DNA of 34,493 nucleotides, from positions 1 through 34,493 of IMG/VR virus record IMGVR_UViG_3300032117_000095; one strand, given 5' to 3'. The notes under the pieces are model-generated. The model was not told where the DNA came from and ran no database searches. It saw nothing but the letters and a program-made list of their open reading frames with translations. The stretch comes from a virus. The position numbers were made by a program, and so were the translations under genes. Shown piece after piece: positions 11,703 through 18,456 of this stretch. Every line of letters starts with the position of its first letter. The stretch's first letter is position 1.

Positions 11703-13528
11703 TTTACCGACAACAGCAAGTCGAGGCGCACTTATCCTCCGGGCGCGCTGTATTCGTCTGCGCGACCACTGAGGACGCCGACGCACTGATCGCCAAGGGG
11801 TGTGTGGCAACGGTCCCGAACGGCGAGTGGCCCCGTATTTTCGACGGGCGGAAAATCATCGCGGTCGGCAAACCGGATTTTTCGGCCAGTATCCAAGTCA
11901 TTCTGTCGGAAATGGGCGCCGACGTGGTGCGGCTGGACCCGAAAATCGCCGCCGAATCCGATCGGGCTGGTATCTTGGCTGAGGTACAGCGGCTTTTTAG
12001 CGCGCCGCGGGAACCTGCATCACCGCCAGCGCCGGCAACCCCAGAACCATCGCCAGAACCCGAATCAATCAATCCTGACACGCTTTCCGATCGGGATTTC
12101 GACGACTGGTGGACCAATATCAGCGACGATGCGCGCGCGGCACTGCCCGCCAAGGACAGAAAACGCTATATCGCCCGGAAAAAGAAACTCGCCCCGTGGG
12201 TCATGGATACGCCGCCCAAGGAGCCCCGTAAACGCGGCCGGCCGGCGCAATCCGCCCCACAATCCTCCCCCAATGAACCGGAACACATGCCGGCCGAGTC
12301 AGAAACCCCGTCAGACGCCCCGATAGCGCGCGCATACGGCTCGCTGGCAGCACGCTGGGCGGAATTGGGGCTATCCTGCGCCAGTAACGGCACGCCGCAC
12401 GCCAACGCCAGCAACGCGCTGTACGTCCTGCAGCGCGACCCTTCCCTGCTTGGACAGGTCTGGTATGACACGTTTCTGCAGCGTATCCAGACCGATACCG
12501 CCGCCCCGCGCGAGTGGAACGACGGCGACGACATCCGGTTGATGATTTACATGCAGCGGGATCTCGCGATTCACCGCATGTCCGTCGAAACGGTGCGATC
12601 GGCGGTCATTCACATGGCGCAGAACGATAAACGGAACTGCCTGCAGGAAACGCTTGCCCAGCTTCCGCTCTGGGATAACACGCAGCGGCTGGCGACATTC
12701 TTCCACGACGCATTCGGCGCCAAAAACAACGCCTATACGCAAGCGGTCGGGCAGAATTTCTGGAAAATGCTCGTAGCCCGCGCCATGCGTCCGGGATGCA
12801 AGGTCGATAATATGGTCGTGCTCGAAGGCGCCCAAGGGTTAGGCAAATCGCAAGCCTGTTTTGCCATCGTCGGCAAGGATTTCTTCAGCGAGGCACACGA
12901 ACAGATCGACAACAAGGACTTCTTTATTGCACTGCAAGGTAAATGGCTGGTTGAAGTCACTGAAATGGACGCGTTTTCCAAGGCCGGCATCACGAAAGTC
13001 AAGCAAGTCGTCACCTGTAAAGTCGATCGCTACCGCACGCCCTACGGTAAACACGCCGAGGACCATCCGCGGCAGTCCGTATTCATCGGCACCACGAATA
13101 AAGACGATTGGAACCGCGACGACACGGGAGCGCGTCGATTCTGGCCGATCCGCTGCACAGACATCAACCTGGATTACATCCGGCAGAACCGGAACCAGTT
13201 ATTCGCCGAGGCGATCTACCGGCTGAAACAGGGCGAGGATTGGCACTCGATGCCGAGTCTGGAAACGAAAGCCGAGCAGCGCGAACGCTACACCGATGAC
13301 CCGTGGGCGGCGTCGACAATGGAATACCTGGTCGGCAAGAACGACGTGACGACGCAGGAAATTCTGGACGACGCGGTTAAATTGCCCACCAACCGGCAGC
13401 AGCGACCGGACGTGTCCCGAATCGTGGCGATTCTCCGCATGGCTGGCTGGGTCAAGGGCGCACAGCAGCGTCGAAATGGGGTCGTGCGGAATATCTGGGT
13501 GCGCCCCGTGGATAAACCCGAATCCTGA
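11699..13528 (+). CDS. VirE/D5-like primase-helicase (AAA/SF3-type ATPase)
   Basis: The GTG at 11699 overlaps the methyltransferase stop as GTGA and gives 609 residues. The N-terminal 100 residues (VFVCATTEDADALIAKG, KIIAVGKPDF) look like a reduced TOPRIM-type fold, followed by a Pro-rich linker to about residue 210. The C-terminal half is a VirE-family ATPase: LEGAQGLGKSQ Walker A (about 375-385), LVEVTEMD Walker B (about 417-424), GTTNKDD sensor (about 464-470) and DTGARRFWPI. Such proteins act as replicative helicases, often fused to a primase. I see no full primase active site, so priming activity is uncertain. Confidence 0.85.
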   Translation: MIYRQQQVEAHLSSGRAVFVCATTEDADALIAKGCVATVPNGEWPRIFDGRKIIAVGKPDFSASIQVILSEMGADVVRLDPKIAAESDRAGILAEVQRLFSAPREPASPPAPATPEPSPEPESINPDTLSDRDFDDWWTNISDDARAALPAKDRKRYIARKKKLAPWVMDTPPKEPRKRGRPAQSAPQSSPNEPEHMPAESETPSDAPIARAYGSLAARWAELGLSCASNGTPHANASNALYVLQRDPSLLGQVWYDTFLQRIQTDTAAPREWNDGDDIRLMIYMQRDLAIHRMSVETVRSAVIHMAQNDKRNCLQETLAQLPLWDNTQRLATFFHDAFGAKNNAYTQAVGQNFWKMLVARAMRPGCKVDNMVVLEGAQGLGKSQACFAIVGKDFFSEAHEQIDNKDFFIALQGKWLVEVTEMDAFSKAGITKVKQVVTCKVDRYRTPYGKHAEDHPRQSVFIGTTNKDDWNRDDTGARRFWPIRCTDINLDYIRQNRNQLFAEAIYRLKQGEDWHSMPSLETKAEQRERYTDDPWAASTMEYLVGKNDVTTQEILDDAVKLPTNRQQRPDVSRIVAILRMAGWVKGAQQRRNGVVRNIWVRPVDKPES

Positions 13529-13532
13529 CAGA

Positions 13533-13703
13533 GTTCCCGTGATGGGCCCGTTGAAAATCTTGGGGTGAAAAACGGGATTCTCCGAAATTCCGCGATACTC
13601 CGAAACGCCGTTTATGGGTAAAAATTCCGTGATGGGACGAAAATCCACCGGATAATTTGCCCCCGAAAATTGCCGAATCTTTTAAAAAGTTCCGTCATGT
13701 GAG
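13533..13703. repeat. Four spaced TTCCGTGATGGG-like repeats
   Basis: The gap after the primase-helicase gene carries related words: GTTCCCGTGATGGGCCCG (13533), ATTCCGCGATACTCCG (13587), ATTCCGTGATGGGACG (13624) and GTTCCGTCATGTGAG (13689). CTCCGAAA is also repeated. The stretch lies between convergent genes and contains no ORF of note. It may be an iteron-type origin or protein-binding array next to the replication helicase, but this is unproven. Confidence 0.4.
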
Positions 13704-13925
13704 GGCGCGCGGATCTGGGGTGGAAAATCGAGTCGGCGCCGGGTCACTGAATAACCCTCCCTGCCGCCAGTAATCCGGGCGCATCATCGACACCGGGCGC
13801 CGATCGCGCAGCGCGTCAACGTAGGCCAGCATCCAAGCCGAACATCGGCGAGCGTGCGCCCAGTCTACCGGCGGAATGTGAACCGGGCGCACTGCAGCGC
13901 GCAGAGGCGGACCGCGGCCGCGCAC
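13695..13925 (-). CDS. Hypothetical protein, 76 aa
   Basis: The GTG start lies one base after the stop of the upstream gene. The product has a basic Pro-rich start, then DWAHARRCSAWMLAYVDALRDRR and SMMRPDYWRQGGLF, which looks like a helical conserved core and not random translation. It is the last gene of this minus-strand block and its 3' end enters the repeat region. No family is recognised. Confidence 0.55.
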   Translation of the reverse strand: MRGRGPPLRAAVRPVHIPPVDWAHARRCSAWMLAYVDALRDRRPVSMMRPDYWRQGGLFSDPAPTRFSTPDPRALT

Positions 13926-13926
13926 G

Positions 13927-14097
13927 TCAGGACTCCATCAGTGAGCGGTAAACGCGCCCAGTCTTGCGCCAGATACAGGCGTAACCCCGTGGGGCATACC
14001 ATAGGAACCGTTCATAGACGCGGCGCAGGCTGTCAGAGTGGAACATCATGCGGCCGGCATCGTCGCAAATCATGTAGTGCGGTCTGGGCGTCACCAT
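13927..14097 (-). CDS. Hypothetical protein, 56 aa
   Basis: The ATG overlaps the last codons of the hexapeptide-repeat gene by seven bases and the stop is one base before the next gene. The product (HYMICDDAGRMMFHSDSLRR, then YERFLWYAPRGYACIWRK) is rich in aromatic residues and probably forms a small beta fold. Coupled placement is the main support. Function is unknown. Confidence 0.55.
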   Translation of the reverse strand: MVTPRPHYMICDDAGRMMFHSDSLRRVYERFLWYAPRGYACIWRKTGRVYRSLMES

Positions 14098-14885
14098 ACG
14101 ATTTTTGCCGGTTTAACAACCATCAAAGCTAGATCAATTGCAGCCCTGTATTGCTTGGCGTAATCGTTATCACCATGAGTTTCTGATACCGCACGCAAAA
14201 ACTTTTCGACCGAATCCGAAAAACACCCTGTCGTTACGCGGATTACTATTTTTGCGTCCGCATGAATGGTGAGCGTTGCGCGACGGGAACCAAGCGGGCC
14301 GACAAGCATCAAATCCGCATTGCCGGAGACCCGCGCATTGCCGGAGACCTGCGCATCGCCGGAGACCCACGCATTGCCGGAGACCCACGCATCGCCGTAG
14401 ACCCACGCATTGCCGGAGACCCGCGCATTGCCGGAGACCTGCGCATTGCCGGAGACCCGCGCATTGCCGTAGACCCACGCATCGCCGGAGACCCGCGCAT
14501 TGCCGGAGACCTGCGCATTGCCGGAGACCTGCGCATTGCCGGAGACCCACGCATTGCCGGAGACCCGCGCATTGCCGGAGACCCACGCATCGCCGGAGAC
14601 CCGCGCATTGCCGGAGACCTGCGCATTGCCGGAGACCTGCGCATTGCCGGAGACCCACGCATCGCCGTAGACCCGCGCATTGCCGGAGACCTGCGCATTG
14701 CCGGAGACCCACGCATCGCCGTAGACCCACGCATCGCCGGAGACCGAAATATTTTCTTCTTTCTCAATCCATCCGCCGATTTCGCCCTTGACCACAGAGC
14801 CAAACGAAGCAACTGCGCGGATACGATTAAGGGTAACGTCACAAACATTTTTTGTTTCGCCGGTAAATTCAAATTTAGAGTTCAT
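14091..14885 (-). CDS. Hexapeptide-repeat (left-handed beta-helix) phage protein
   Basis: The ATG at 14885 follows an AAGGGG site. The 264-residue protein has an N-terminal cap (FEFTGETKNVCDVTLNRIRA...GGWIEKEENIS), then 24 consecutive six-residue units of the VSGNAQ, VSGNAR, VSGDAW and VYGDAW type, then a C-terminal domain with LTIHADAKIVIRVTTGCFSDSVEKFLRAVSETHGDNDYAKQY. The repeats should build a left-handed beta-helix as in hexapeptide acyltransferases, but no catalytic His is evident in the repeats. This architecture recurs in phage early regions with unknown function. The repeat number is likely to vary between relatives because the DNA units are nearly identical. Confidence 0.85.
   Translation of the reverse strand: MNSKFEFTGETKNVCDVTLNRIRAVASFGSVVKGEIGGWIEKEENISVSGDAWVYGDAWVSGNAQVSGNARVYGDAWVSGNAQVSGNAQVSGNARVSGDAWVSGNARVSGNAWVSGNAQVSGNAQVSGNARVSGDAWVYGNARVSGNAQVSGNARVSGNAWVYGDAWVSGNAWVSGDAQVSGNARVSGNADLMLVGPLGSRRATLTIHADAKIVIRVTTGCFSDSVEKFLRAVSETHGDNDYAKQYRAAIDLALMVVKPAKIVW
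14318..14745 (-). repeat. 18-bp tandem repeat encoding hexapeptides
   Basis: About 24 copies of an 18-base unit, GCATTGCCGGAGACCCGC with limited variation (ATT/ATC, GGAG/GTAG, CCG/CCA/CTG), run without interruption on the + strand reading. All six frames stay open over much of it, which creates long false ORFs on both strands. Variation falls mostly on the 1st, 2nd and 6th residues of each hexad. Confidence 0.9.
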
Positions 14886-14908
14886 CTCGTAGCCCCTTTG
14901 TTCGATGG

Positions 14909-15058
14909 TTAGCTGCACAAAATTACGACAACCAGCACGCACAGGTAAAAAACGGTAATCCAGCCGATTGTGCGTGCTTCCTGTCGATCTGCTGCCCGTT
15001 CGTTAATGTGTTTCATGTCCTGCATGTGCAGGCGGTGGATGGTTTCGTAATCTGTCAT
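14909..15058 (-). CDS. Small tail-anchored membrane protein, 49 aa
   Basis: The ATG lies directly next to the previous stop (TAA then ATG). A charged N-terminal helix (THRL-like, HMQDMKHINERAADRQEART) precedes one membrane segment at about residues 31-48 (IGWITVFYLCVLVVVIL) that ends the protein. It would be a C-tail-anchored inner-membrane protein facing the cytoplasm. No family is recognised. It could serve in lysis or exclusion. Confidence 0.55.
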   Translation of the reverse strand: MTDYETIHRLHMQDMKHINERAADRQEARTIGWITVFYLCVLVVVILCS

Positions 15059-15175
15059 TTAAGCCCCATCGAAATAGTCTATGATGGCGCGCTCGTCGTC
15101 AGTCAGGCCATAATATCCGACCTCAAGAAAAGCGCGCATAACGGCATCAATCTGTTCCTGTGTGTATTTCATCAT
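15059..15175 (-). CDS. Hypothetical acidic protein, 38 aa
   Basis: It starts at an ATGATG that overlaps the stop of the preceding gene, with GGGGTG upstream. The 38-residue product (YTQEQIDAVMRAFLEVGYYG then LTDDERAIIDYF) is acidic and predicted helical. Coupling on both sides supports translation. No function is known. Confidence 0.5.
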   Translation of the reverse strand: MMKYTQEQIDAVMRAFLEVGYYGLTDDERAIIDYFDGA

Positions 15176-15477
15176 TCACCCCTAGCTTTGGCGATGGCGG
15201 CGCGCAATATTTTCTGCGCTTCATACGGATCAATAGGCGCATAAAATCCCGTTCGGGCATCGTGAACTTGCGCCATTTTTAGAACCTCAACGCACGCCGC
15301 CAGCAATTCAGGAGCTGCGGCGATCAAGCGGGCGTTACCTGCGGTTTCCGAATCCGGCAACAATTCGGCGGTCAAATCTGCGACCTGCTCACCTTTCGGC
15401 CCGTAAATCATCGGCCCCGGTTGCATCCCGATATGCCACGGCCCCGGCGTATGCTTCACTGCGTTTTCAGTTTTCAT
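15172..15477 (-). CDS. Phage protein of the HTPGPW ... NARLIAAAPELL type, 101 aa
   Basis: A strong CGGAGG site precedes the ATG. The protein has the very common phage signature HTPGPWHIG near the N-terminus, a beta-hairpin-like GPKGEQVADL and the helix GNARLIAAAPELLAACVEVL. Such proteins occur in early regions of many phages and prophages, with no defined function. Identification of the family is safe from these motifs alone. Confidence 0.8.
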   Translation of the reverse strand: MKTENAVKHTPGPWHIGMQPGPMIYGPKGEQVADLTAELLPDSETAGNARLIAAAPELLAACVEVLKMAQVHDARTGFYAPIDPYEAQKILRAAIAKARGE

Positions 15478-15504
15478 AATTCCTCCGTGAGGTTCGATTA
15501 AATA

Positions 15505-15885
15505 TCAGGCTGCGACAGTTTCCGCGCCCATAAAATACGTGGTCGCCTTGTGATTCAGGCGCGAGCAAAAAGATTGAACGTAACGCTCGATTGTGTCGCG
15601 CACATCAACAAACTGCGGAAAATCGCCCTTTTGCCGGCCGTCATGCCGTAATTCTGCCGCGCGTGCGGAGTCCATTTTTCTGATTGCCTTGTCGATCTCA
15701 ACAGGATTGAGTTCGCGGACTTCGGCCCCTTCGCGCCACACGGTCAACGGTTCCTGAAAAACCTTTTCCGTTTTCGGTTTCGGTTGACGCGCGGCCGTCA
15801 GTTTAAATGCGCCGACAAGCGAAAGCGCCGCTTCAATGTCTGCAATGTTTACCGCTTGCGTAAACGTGACTTGATAGGTTTGCAT
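15505..15885 (-). CDS. Hypothetical protein, 126 aa
   Basis: Of three nearby starts the ATG at 15885 has the best spacing to the GGGAG site. The N-terminus looks like a beta strand plus helix (TYQVTFTQAVNIADIEAALSL), followed by a Lys/Pro-rich linker and a helical C-terminal half (RDTIERYVQSFCSRLNHKATTYFMG). No motif suggests catalysis. It is the next gene downstream of the frameshifted gene at 15915-16428. Confidence 0.6.
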   Translation of the reverse strand: MQTYQVTFTQAVNIADIEAALSLVGAFKLTAARQPKPKTEKVFQEPLTVWREGAEVRELNPVEIDKAIRKMDSARAAELRHDGRQKGDFPQFVDVRDTIERYVQSFCSRLNHKATTYFMGAETVAA

Positions 15886-15914
15886 GTTCATCACTCCCTG
15901 TTAGGTTAGGCGGA

Positions 15915-16142
15915 CTACTCGCCAAAATAAAATACGTTTGCGAATTCGATCAGCGTGTCCTGTTCAATGTCAAAAAACTGCGTCCAGCCGGTGCCCCAGT
16001 CCTGATACTCAATCCATGCGCGCAACGGTTCGGCGTGCGGGCCGAGTTCGCCCATGATCCGCAATGCAGGGCCTCCCGTGGTAAGCGTAATCTTGAATTC
16101 CTCGGAGGGTTGTTGCATCCAAATGGTTGCCGGTCGGCTCAT
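15915..16142 (-). CDS. C-terminal part of a frameshift-split phage protein
   Basis: This frame carries SEEFKITLTTGGPALRIMGEL, YQDWGTGWTQFF and the end FANVFYFGE. I recognise these as the conserved C-terminal half of a phage family whose members read VRSGW ... LLCTGGPA-R--GEL ... QDWGTPWT ... FYFGE in a single frame. The N-terminal half, with VRSGW, is in the overlapping frame at 16009-16428. A single +1 shift near 16106-16113 would give one product of 170 residues. The ATG at 16142 is probably not a true start and has no ribosome site. Confidence 0.6.
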   Translation of the reverse strand: MSRPATIWMQQPSEEFKITLTTGGPALRIMGELGPHAEPLRAWIEYQDWGTGWTQFFDIEQDTLIEFANVFYFGE

Positions 16143-16428
16143 ACCATCCGCTACGGACTTCGACAGACAGAATCGAATTCTGTATCCATTCGCGGGCCTC
16201 GTCGGCGTCTTTCATCACTTCGCCGTCAATCCGGCAATCCGCTTCAAGCTGGCGCAGTTCGTCGGCCTCGTCCTGATCCATGATCGTATCGCCGTCGGCC
16301 TTCATATCCCGCAATTCCTCCAGCCGGTCATAATCGCAATTCAGCGCAGCGACCATTGCAACGATTGATTGCGCCCAGCCACGGGCATTGTCCAGAGCGT
16401 GATTCTTTTCAACGGTATTCGTATTCAT
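16009..16428 (-). CDS. N-terminal part of the same frameshift-split phage protein
   Basis: This frame starts at an ATG with a GGGAG site (GGGAGTTTAAAA) and codes a helical, acidic N-terminal region (LDNARGWAQSIVAMVAALNC then DQDEADELRQLEADC) that leads into SVEVRSGWYEP, the family's conserved midpoint. After that it reads out of frame through a basic tail with no family likeness (GRTRPARRTVARMD). The conserved continuation is in the +1 frame. So the in-frame product of 139 residues is likely truncated or mis-ended, unless ribosomes shift at the ACC CTC region. Confidence 0.6.
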   Translation of the reverse strand: MNTNTVEKNHALDNARGWAQSIVAMVAALNCDYDRLEELRDMKADGDTIMDQDEADELRQLEADCRIDGEVMKDADEAREWIQNSILSVEVRSGWYEPTGNHLDATTLRGIQDYAYHGRPCIADHGRTRPARRTVARMD

Positions 16429-16430
16429 TT

Positions 16431-16487
16431 TTAAACTCCCAGTTTTACAGCGATTGAATGGCCGGCGAGACTGCCGTTTAAGATTAG
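16431..16487 (-). pseudogene. Remnant duplicate of a 25-aa membrane peptide gene tail
   Basis: The gap between two genes translates as NGSLAGHSIAVKLGV then stop in one frame. The intact peptide gene at 16664-16741 ends TGAIAGHGIARKLGV then stop. Both are followed by the same GGGAGTTTAAAA ribosome site and an ATGAAT start. No start codon remains in this copy, so it is probably a decayed duplicate that was kept as a ribosome-site spacer. Confidence 0.45.
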
Positions 16488-16660
16488 TGTGCCGCTGCCG
16501 ATTGTTCGATTGAATCGAATTTGCGATCATCTGCGTCCCGAAAGTAAATCCGCGATCCGTCGTAACTCTTAAATTGGCGCAACGTGTATTCATTGCCAGA
16601 CTGACCGCGAATAATCCCGACTTGGCTAAACGTCGGCTTTACTATAATTTGGTAATTCAT
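16484..16660 (-). CDS. Hypothetical protein, 58 aa
   Basis: The ATG is preceded by GGGAGTTTAAAAC. The product (MNYQIIVKPTFSQVGIIRGQ, then LRQFKSYDGSRIYFRDADDR) looks like a small beta-rich domain with no cysteine or membrane segment. It lies between two copies of the same peptide-tail and ribosome-site unit. No family is recognised. Confidence 0.6.
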   Translation of the reverse strand: MNYQIIVKPTFSQVGIIRGQSGNEYTLRQFKSYDGSRIYFRDADDRKFDSIEQSAAAH

Positions 16661-16663
16661 GTT

Positions 16664-16741
16664 TTAAACTCCCAATTTACGCGCAATGCCGTGGCCAGCT
16701 ATCGCGCCGGTTATGATGCAAACCATTAACAGGGCGAGCAT
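16664..16741 (-). CDS. 25-aa membrane peptide
   Basis: The start lies one base after the stop of the previous gene (TGACATG). The peptide begins MLALLMVCIITGAIAGHGIA, a single hydrophobic segment, and ends in RKLGV. Its last codons contain the ribosome site of the next gene. A degenerate copy exists at 16431-16487. It could be a real membrane micropeptide or a coupling spacer. Confidence 0.4.
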   Translation of the reverse strand: MLALLMVCIITGAIAGHGIARKLGV

Positions 16742-16742
16742 G

Positions 16743-16940
16743 TCAAATCCAGAGATAATGCTCGCCTTGATCCAAGCAAGCATCTTCGACTAGCTGCTCG
16801 AATCCCAAGCTGACCGGCAGATCAACCGGCGGATCACCTGCATCTAAATTGTCCAAGTCAATGACCTGATAATTCACATCCGGCGATGCATACACAGATG
16901 CTACGCCGCCTTTAATTACCACCAGCGCGATACGTTCCAT
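16743..16940 (-). CDS. Hypothetical acidic protein, 65 aa, first gene of the second minus block
   Basis: The ATG at 16940 is chosen because a GGAGG site lies seven bases upstream. The protein begins with beta-like MERIALVVIKGGVASVYASP, contains an acidic middle (VIDLDNLDAGDPPVDLP) and ends with VEDACLDQGEHYLWI. It is the promoter-proximal gene of the 13695-16940 operon. No family is recognised. Confidence 0.55.
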   Translation of the reverse strand: MERIALVVIKGGVASVYASPDVNYQVIDLDNLDAGDPPVDLPVSLGFEQLVEDACLDQGEHYLWI

Positions 16941-17361
16941 CTCAACCTCCGTCAATTCCGGCCCCGTGCCGGTTAACCCTATACTTGCAACCCTCATGCC
17001 AACCGCACCAAATCCCCGAAAAATTTACAAGTTGACGAACTTTCGTACAGTTTTGCCTATTTTTTAATCATCGACAGCGAAAAACACCAAAAACGCCGAA
17101 TTATCGACATGGGAAACTGCCGCAAAACGTCAGATCGGTAAAATTTTCGGCTGACCATTTGCGGCACATCGGCCGGCGATCTACCAATAATCGGCCCATT
17201 ATCCGCCACCCAGCGCGCCGAATCCGGACCTGCAGCGATCAAATTCCCCGAATTAATCCGCCATTCCGCCCCAGTCTACCCCGTGCAGATATGACATTAC
17301 ACCCCATAAAATGCCAAAAAACCGTTTAAATACATCTTGTCACATTATCTATTGTTACTAT

Positions 17362-17383
17362 TATATATATATATATATATATA
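17362..17383. repeat. (TA)11 dinucleotide tract
   Basis: Twenty-two bases of alternating T and A stand out in a GC-rich genome. They sit between divergent operons. Such a tract melts easily, so it may help open an origin or promoter, and it is prone to length change. Confidence 0.8.
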
Positions 17384-17512
17384 AAGGAAGAGTGGCAGAT
17401 GTTGCGCGCCGGGGATTTACACGGGTTGCACGGTCTCTCGGGAATTTTCTTCGAAAGTGGGGTTACAGATGTTACGGTATTACAAAACGATACGAAACCC
17501 CATAAAATCAAC

Positions 17513-17541
17513 TTGACAAGGCGTCAATATCCCGTCACATT
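17513..17541 (+). promoter_or_regulatory. Possible promoter for the packaging operon
   Basis: A perfect TTGACA at 17513-17518 lies 17 bases before CACATT (17536-17541), which matches the -10 consensus at only three of six positions. The first gene starts 44 bases downstream. The -35 is good and the -10 weak, so an activator or a different start is possible. Confidence 0.35.
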
Positions 17542-17584
17542 AGGCTGGTAATATCAGATCAACCTTTGATTAAAAAGGGATTTT

Positions 17585-17851
17585 ATGAAGCAAATTAATA
17601 TTAAGATTTCAGACGAAACCGCGATGATGCTACACAAGATGTGCTCGTGGTCAGGGCGGTCTGTCGAGCGTATCGTCAGCGAATCCCTGCGCGACCTATA
17701 CCGCGGCATCCCAGAGGCGCGCTACAAGCTGCAAAAGCGCGTAAACGATCAATTCATAAAACATGGCATATCCGATTTCGATCCGAACCGCGGCCACATC
17801 CCCGGCACAGATCAAGGCGACAAACCCATCACGTCTGAATCCGATACTTGA
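17585..17851 (+). CDS. Putative ribbon-helix-helix DNA-binding protein, 88 aa
   Basis: An AAGGGATTTT site precedes the ATG. Residues 1-40 read as a beta strand (KQINIKIS), a helix (DETAMMLHKMCSWSG) and a second helix (SVERIVSESLRDLYRG), the Arc/MetJ ribbon-helix-helix order. The rest is polar and probably disordered. As the first gene after the divergent control region it could autoregulate that region. The stop overlaps a possible TTG start of the small-terminase frame. The fold is inferred from pattern only. Confidence 0.55.
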   Translation: MKQINIKISDETAMMLHKMCSWSGRSVERIVSESLRDLYRGIPEARYKLQKRVNDQFIKHGISDFDPNRGHIPGTDQGDKPITSESDT

Positions 17852-17901
17852 CACAACGCCGGAATTGGCTTTCAATCACGCGCATGGATTCACAGCACAC
17901 C

Positions 17902-18390
17902 ATGACACGCGCTCCCGGTTCGCAATACAGCGACGAAGACCGGCGCAATGCCATCGGTCATTACCTTGTGTTAGGTAGCCTGCGACGAGTAGAAGACGCC
18001 ACAGGCATCCCGAATCAAACCCTATCCGGCTGGACTAAAACGGACTGGTGGAATCAAGCAATAGGGAAGATTAGGGCGGAACGAAACGACGAACTCGACA
18101 ACCGCCTATCTGCTGCCGTTGACAAGGCGCTAGACGGCATAATGGACCGGCTCGAGCACGGCGACGCGCAAGTGATTGATGGCGAGATTCGCCGCGTCCC
18201 GATTAAGGCGCGCGACCTGGCCGTCGTCACCGGCGTGACGTTCGACAAGCGCCAGCTACTACGCTCCATGCCCACATCAATAAACCAATCCGCCGGCGGA
18301 ATGGATGCGCTCGCCGGCCGCATGGTGAAACTGTTAGAGCGTGCCGCAGAAGTAGACGTTACGCCTAACGCATTGAACAATAACGAATAA
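17902..18390 (+). CDS. Terminase small subunit-like protein
   Basis: The 162-residue product has an N-terminal helix-turn-helix (YSDEDRRNAIGHYLVLGSLRRVEDATGIPNQTLSGWTKTDWW), then a long helical region with LSAAVDKALDGIMDRLEHGD and IRRVPIKARDLAVVTGVTFDKRQLLRSMPTSI. This matches small terminases of several podoviruses and siphoviruses, which recognise phage DNA and load the large subunit. The frame is open further upstream (TTG 17848, ATG 17884) and no start has a clear ribosome site, so the N-terminus is uncertain. The large subunit follows after a run of small genes. Confidence 0.7.
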   Translation: MTRAPGSQYSDEDRRNAIGHYLVLGSLRRVEDATGIPNQTLSGWTKTDWWNQAIGKIRAERNDELDNRLSAAVDKALDGIMDRLEHGDAQVIDGEIRRVPIKARDLAVVTGVTFDKRQLLRSMPTSINQSAGGMDALAGRMVKLLERAAEVDVTPNALNNNE

Positions 18391-18403
18391 CCGCGTAATT
18401 GCG

Positions 18404-18409
18404 TATAAT
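18404..18409 (+). promoter_or_regulatory. Perfect TATAAT without a clear -35
   Basis: A TATAAT hexamer lies in an AT-rich gap of about 65 bases after the small-terminase gene. No TTGACA-like element is at a suitable distance. It may be a minor promoter for the small genes that follow or chance. Confidence 0.25.
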
Positions 18410-18456
18410 ATGTATTATGACAAATTCCGAAGCGTAACCATACGTAAGGGCATGAT

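Larger units (their letters stand above)
16941..17584. other. Divergent non-coding control region
   Basis: About 640 bases separate the leftward small-gene block from the rightward packaging operon. I see no convincing gene. It contains a (TA)11 tract, an 11-base near-repeat CAGATGTT(G/A)CG at 17396 and 17466, and several AT-rich patches in otherwise GC-rich DNA. Promoters for both operons must lie here. I can propose only one weakly, on the + strand. A replication origin is possible. Confidence 0.5.

Noticed and set aside
14318-14745. CRISPR array
   Set aside because: The units are directly adjacent 18-mers with no unique spacers and they encode a hexapeptide protein.
14262-14912. Long open frames on the + strand across the 18-bp repeats
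   Set aside because: They arise because the repeat unit is a multiple of three and lacks stops in any frame. The minus frame has a ribosome site and natural N- and C-terminal domains.
17057-17242. Minus-strand frame of 61 codons in the divergent region
   Set aside because: There is no ribosome site and the composition is not protein-like, and it would overlap the likely promoter region.
17311-17511. Overlapping frames on both strands across the (TA)n tract
   Set aside because: Both contain a Tyr-Ile run produced by the TA repeat and lack ribosome sites.
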